Below are positions 62,741-64,000 of a stretch of 64,000 bases of DNA, in pieces. Below the pieces are notes generated by a model that made no database searches, had not been told where the DNA came from, and saw nothing but the letters and a program-made list of their open reading frames with translations. The stretch comes from Sulfurimicrobium lacus. Lineage in GTDB: Bacteria > Pseudomonadota > Gammaproteobacteria > Burkholderiales > Sulfuricellaceae. The translations under genes were made by a program, and so were the position numbers. Within the stretch, counting starts at the first letter, position 1, and each line of letters begins with the position of its first letter. The stretch spans positions 1,967,501 to 2,031,500 of the forward strand of contig NZ_AP022853.1 of the NCBI RefSeq assembly GCF_011764585.1, written 5' to 3'.

Positions 62741-63316
62741 TTAGATGACCGCGAAGCCCTCGTTTTGCAGCATGTCGATCAGGGCGATCAGGGGCAGGCC
62801 GATCAGGGCATTCGGATCGTCGCCTTCCATCCTGGCGATGAGCGCGATGCCGAGGCCCTCCGATTTGGCGCTGCCGGCACAGTTGTAAGGCTGTTCCTTG
62901 AGCAGGTAATGCTCGATCTGCGCATCGCTAAGGTCGCGGAAGCTTACCGTGAACGGAATCAGACGGTTTTGCACGCAGCAGCTTTGACTGTTGTAAAGGC
63001 ACAAAGCGGTATTGAATACGACACTTTTGCCTCGCATCATGCGCAGTTGCCTGGTTGCATTTTCGTGGGTATGGGGCTTGCCGAGTTGCATGCCATCAAG
63101 CGTTGCCACTTGATCGGAGCCGATGATCAGGGCTTCCGGAAACCGTGCCGCACCGATGCGCGCCTTGGCTTCGGCCAGGCGTGTCGCGGTTTGTTCGGGC
63201 GATTCGTCGGGCAGCGGCGTTTCGTCCACTTCCGGTGCAAACACGGTAAACGGTATTTTCAGCCGCTCAAGCAGTTCACGCCGGTATGGGGATGTTGACG
63301 CTAGTATTAGTTGCAT
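62741..63316 (-). CDS. maf: Maf family nucleotide pyrophosphatase
   Basis: The 191-residue protein begins [20 protein letters not shown], with [20 protein letters not shown] and [12 protein letters not shown]. These are Maf blocks; the STSPYR form is usual for the YceF-type m7GTP pyrophosphatase. It removes modified nucleotides from the pool. A REP-like repeat precedes it. Confidence 0.92.
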   Translation of the reverse strand: MQLILASTSPYRRELLERLKIPFTVFAPEVDETPLPDESPEQTATRLAEAKARIGAARFPEALIIGSDQVATLDGMQLGKPHTHENATRQLRMMRGKSVVFNTALCLYNSQSCCVQNRLIPFTVSFRDLSDAQIEHYLLKEQPYNCAGSAKSEGLGIALIARMEGDDPNALIGLPLIALIDMLQNEGFAVI

Positions 63317-63320
63317 AGTG

Positions 63321-63354
63321 CGTAGGGTGGGGTAGGCGTAAGCCGTAACCCACC
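63321..63354. repeat. REP-like palindromic repeat
   Basis: The sequence CGTAGGGTGGGGTAGGCGTA followed by AGCCGTAACCCACC is a version of a dispersed proteobacterial repeat of the type GGTGGGTTA-GGCGTAAGCC-TAACCCACC. It can fold as an imperfect hairpin. It occupies the 51-base gap between maf and the biotin-carrier gene. Confidence 0.7.
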
Positions 63355-63367
63355 GACCTTTAATTTA

Positions 63368-64000
63368 TTATTCGGGCTGAATTTCGATCAGGGCCTCATC
63401 GGGCGTGACGGCATCGCCTTTGGCCACAAACACGCCAATAACCGTCCCGCTGATGGAGGCCTGCACTTCGTTTTCCATCTTCATTGCTTCAATCACCAGG
63501 ACGGCATCGCCGGCTTTGACCTTCTGCCCGGTCTTGGCCAGCACGTCGACGATGGTGCCGGGCATGGCGGTTGTGACGTGGCCCTGATGCGAGGGCCTTG
63601 GCCGTTTGCCGGCGGCAGATTTCTTGTCGCTACTCTTGACCTTGCCGCTGCCCGTGGCGACGCCACCGGGTCCACCGTAGACTTCGATTTCGGCCAGGGT
63701 TTCCACCAGCACTTCTTCCGGCACACCATCGACGGAAACGTAGAACGGCCGGGCGTCTTCGCCGGGCCGTCCGGAGCCGGTGACGTGAATGTGGTAGGTC
63801 TCGCCATGCAGCGTGACATTGAACTCGTTGGCGGCGTAAAACGGGCCGCAGGCTGTATTGGTGCCCATCGGCAACAACTGCTCCGGCTTGAGCGCATCGG
63901 CGGCGCGTTCCTGCAGAAAGTTGCGGCCCAGTTCCGGAAACATGGCGTAGGTCAGGACATCTTCCTCGCTTTTCGCAAGACTTTCGATTTCGCCGCGCAG
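63368..64000 (-). CDS. Oxaloacetate decarboxylase alpha / pyruvate carboxylase subunit B, C-terminal part
   Basis: The frame is open to the right window edge; the visible 210 residues begin LRGEIESLAKSEEDVLTYAM and end at a TAA. The conserved PYC_OADA region (VLTYAMFPELGRNFLQER) is followed by a Gly/Lys/Pro linker and a biotinyl domain with the biotin-attachment Lys in EAMKMENEV. The subunit carries carboxybiotin. Whether it belongs to a decarboxylase or a two-subunit carboxylase depends on genes outside the window. Confidence 0.9.
   Translation of the reverse strand: MRGEIESLAKSEEDVLTYAMFPELGRNFLQERAADALKPEQLLPMGTNTACGPFYAANEFNVTLHGETYHIHVTGSGRPGEDARPFYVSVDGVPEEVLVETLAEIEVYGGPGGVATGSGKVKSSDKKSAAGKRPRPSHQGHVTTAMPGTIVDVLAKTGQKVKAGDAVLVIEAMKMENEVQASISGTVIGVFVAKGDAVTPDEALIEIQPE

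Overview
The window is a betaproteobacterial chromosome segment interrupted by a prophage. The host part carries a porin-cytochrome iron-oxidation cluster of the mtoA/mtoB/cymA kind, followed by a complete System I cytochrome c maturation operon and a glycogen metabolism block. This set points to a Gallionellaceae-like (Sideroxydans/Gallionella-type) chemolithotroph. That assignment is inference from gene content; no rRNA gene is present.

Positions 1 to about 34,460 are most of a temperate podovirus-type prophage whose structural genes resemble the Bordetella BPP-1 group. The integrase end lies left of the window. A leftward early operon (about 1-3,570: single-strand-binding-type protein, PD-(D/E)XK-type nuclease, an 18-bp-repeat protein and small proteins) is set against a CI/Cro-type switch (3,590-5,113) and a rightward early operon (SF2 helicase, DNA methyltransferase, small membrane protein, primase/helicase). 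The late genes run rightward from 10,181 to 34,255: terminase, GNAT protein, portal, scaffold, capsid, cement, tail, ejection proteins, a 2,070-residue protein, tail fibre, SGNH esterase, holin candidates, muralytic enzyme and Rz/Rz1. Five copies of one promoter-like motif stand in front of the late transcription units. The right end is a truncated tRNA-Cys followed directly by tRNA-Leu(UAA), so the phage entered a tRNA-Cys gene, probably inside a Gly-Cys-Leu type tRNA operon.

From 34,469 the host resumes: tRNA-Leu, an unrecognised gene, a decayed sigma-54 activator, two tandem monoheme cytochromes, a decaheme MtoA, the MtoB porin and a tetraheme NapC/CymA protein. Together these form an electron path between the cell surface and the quinone pool. 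Directly behind is ccmABCDEFGHI, which attaches the hemes these proteins need.

From 47,872 to the right edge lie housekeeping genes: a small conserved protein, MltB-type transglycosylase, DUF4139 protein, GAF-GGDEF diguanylate cyclase, pgi and glgB (leftward), glgC and two GH57 glycosidases (rightward), an SlyD-type FKBP, a 45-residue membrane protein, a Rof-like protein, an RsmI-like methyltransferase, Maf, a REP-like repeat, and the biotin-carrier end of an oxaloacetate decarboxylase/pyruvate carboxylase subunit cut by the window edge.
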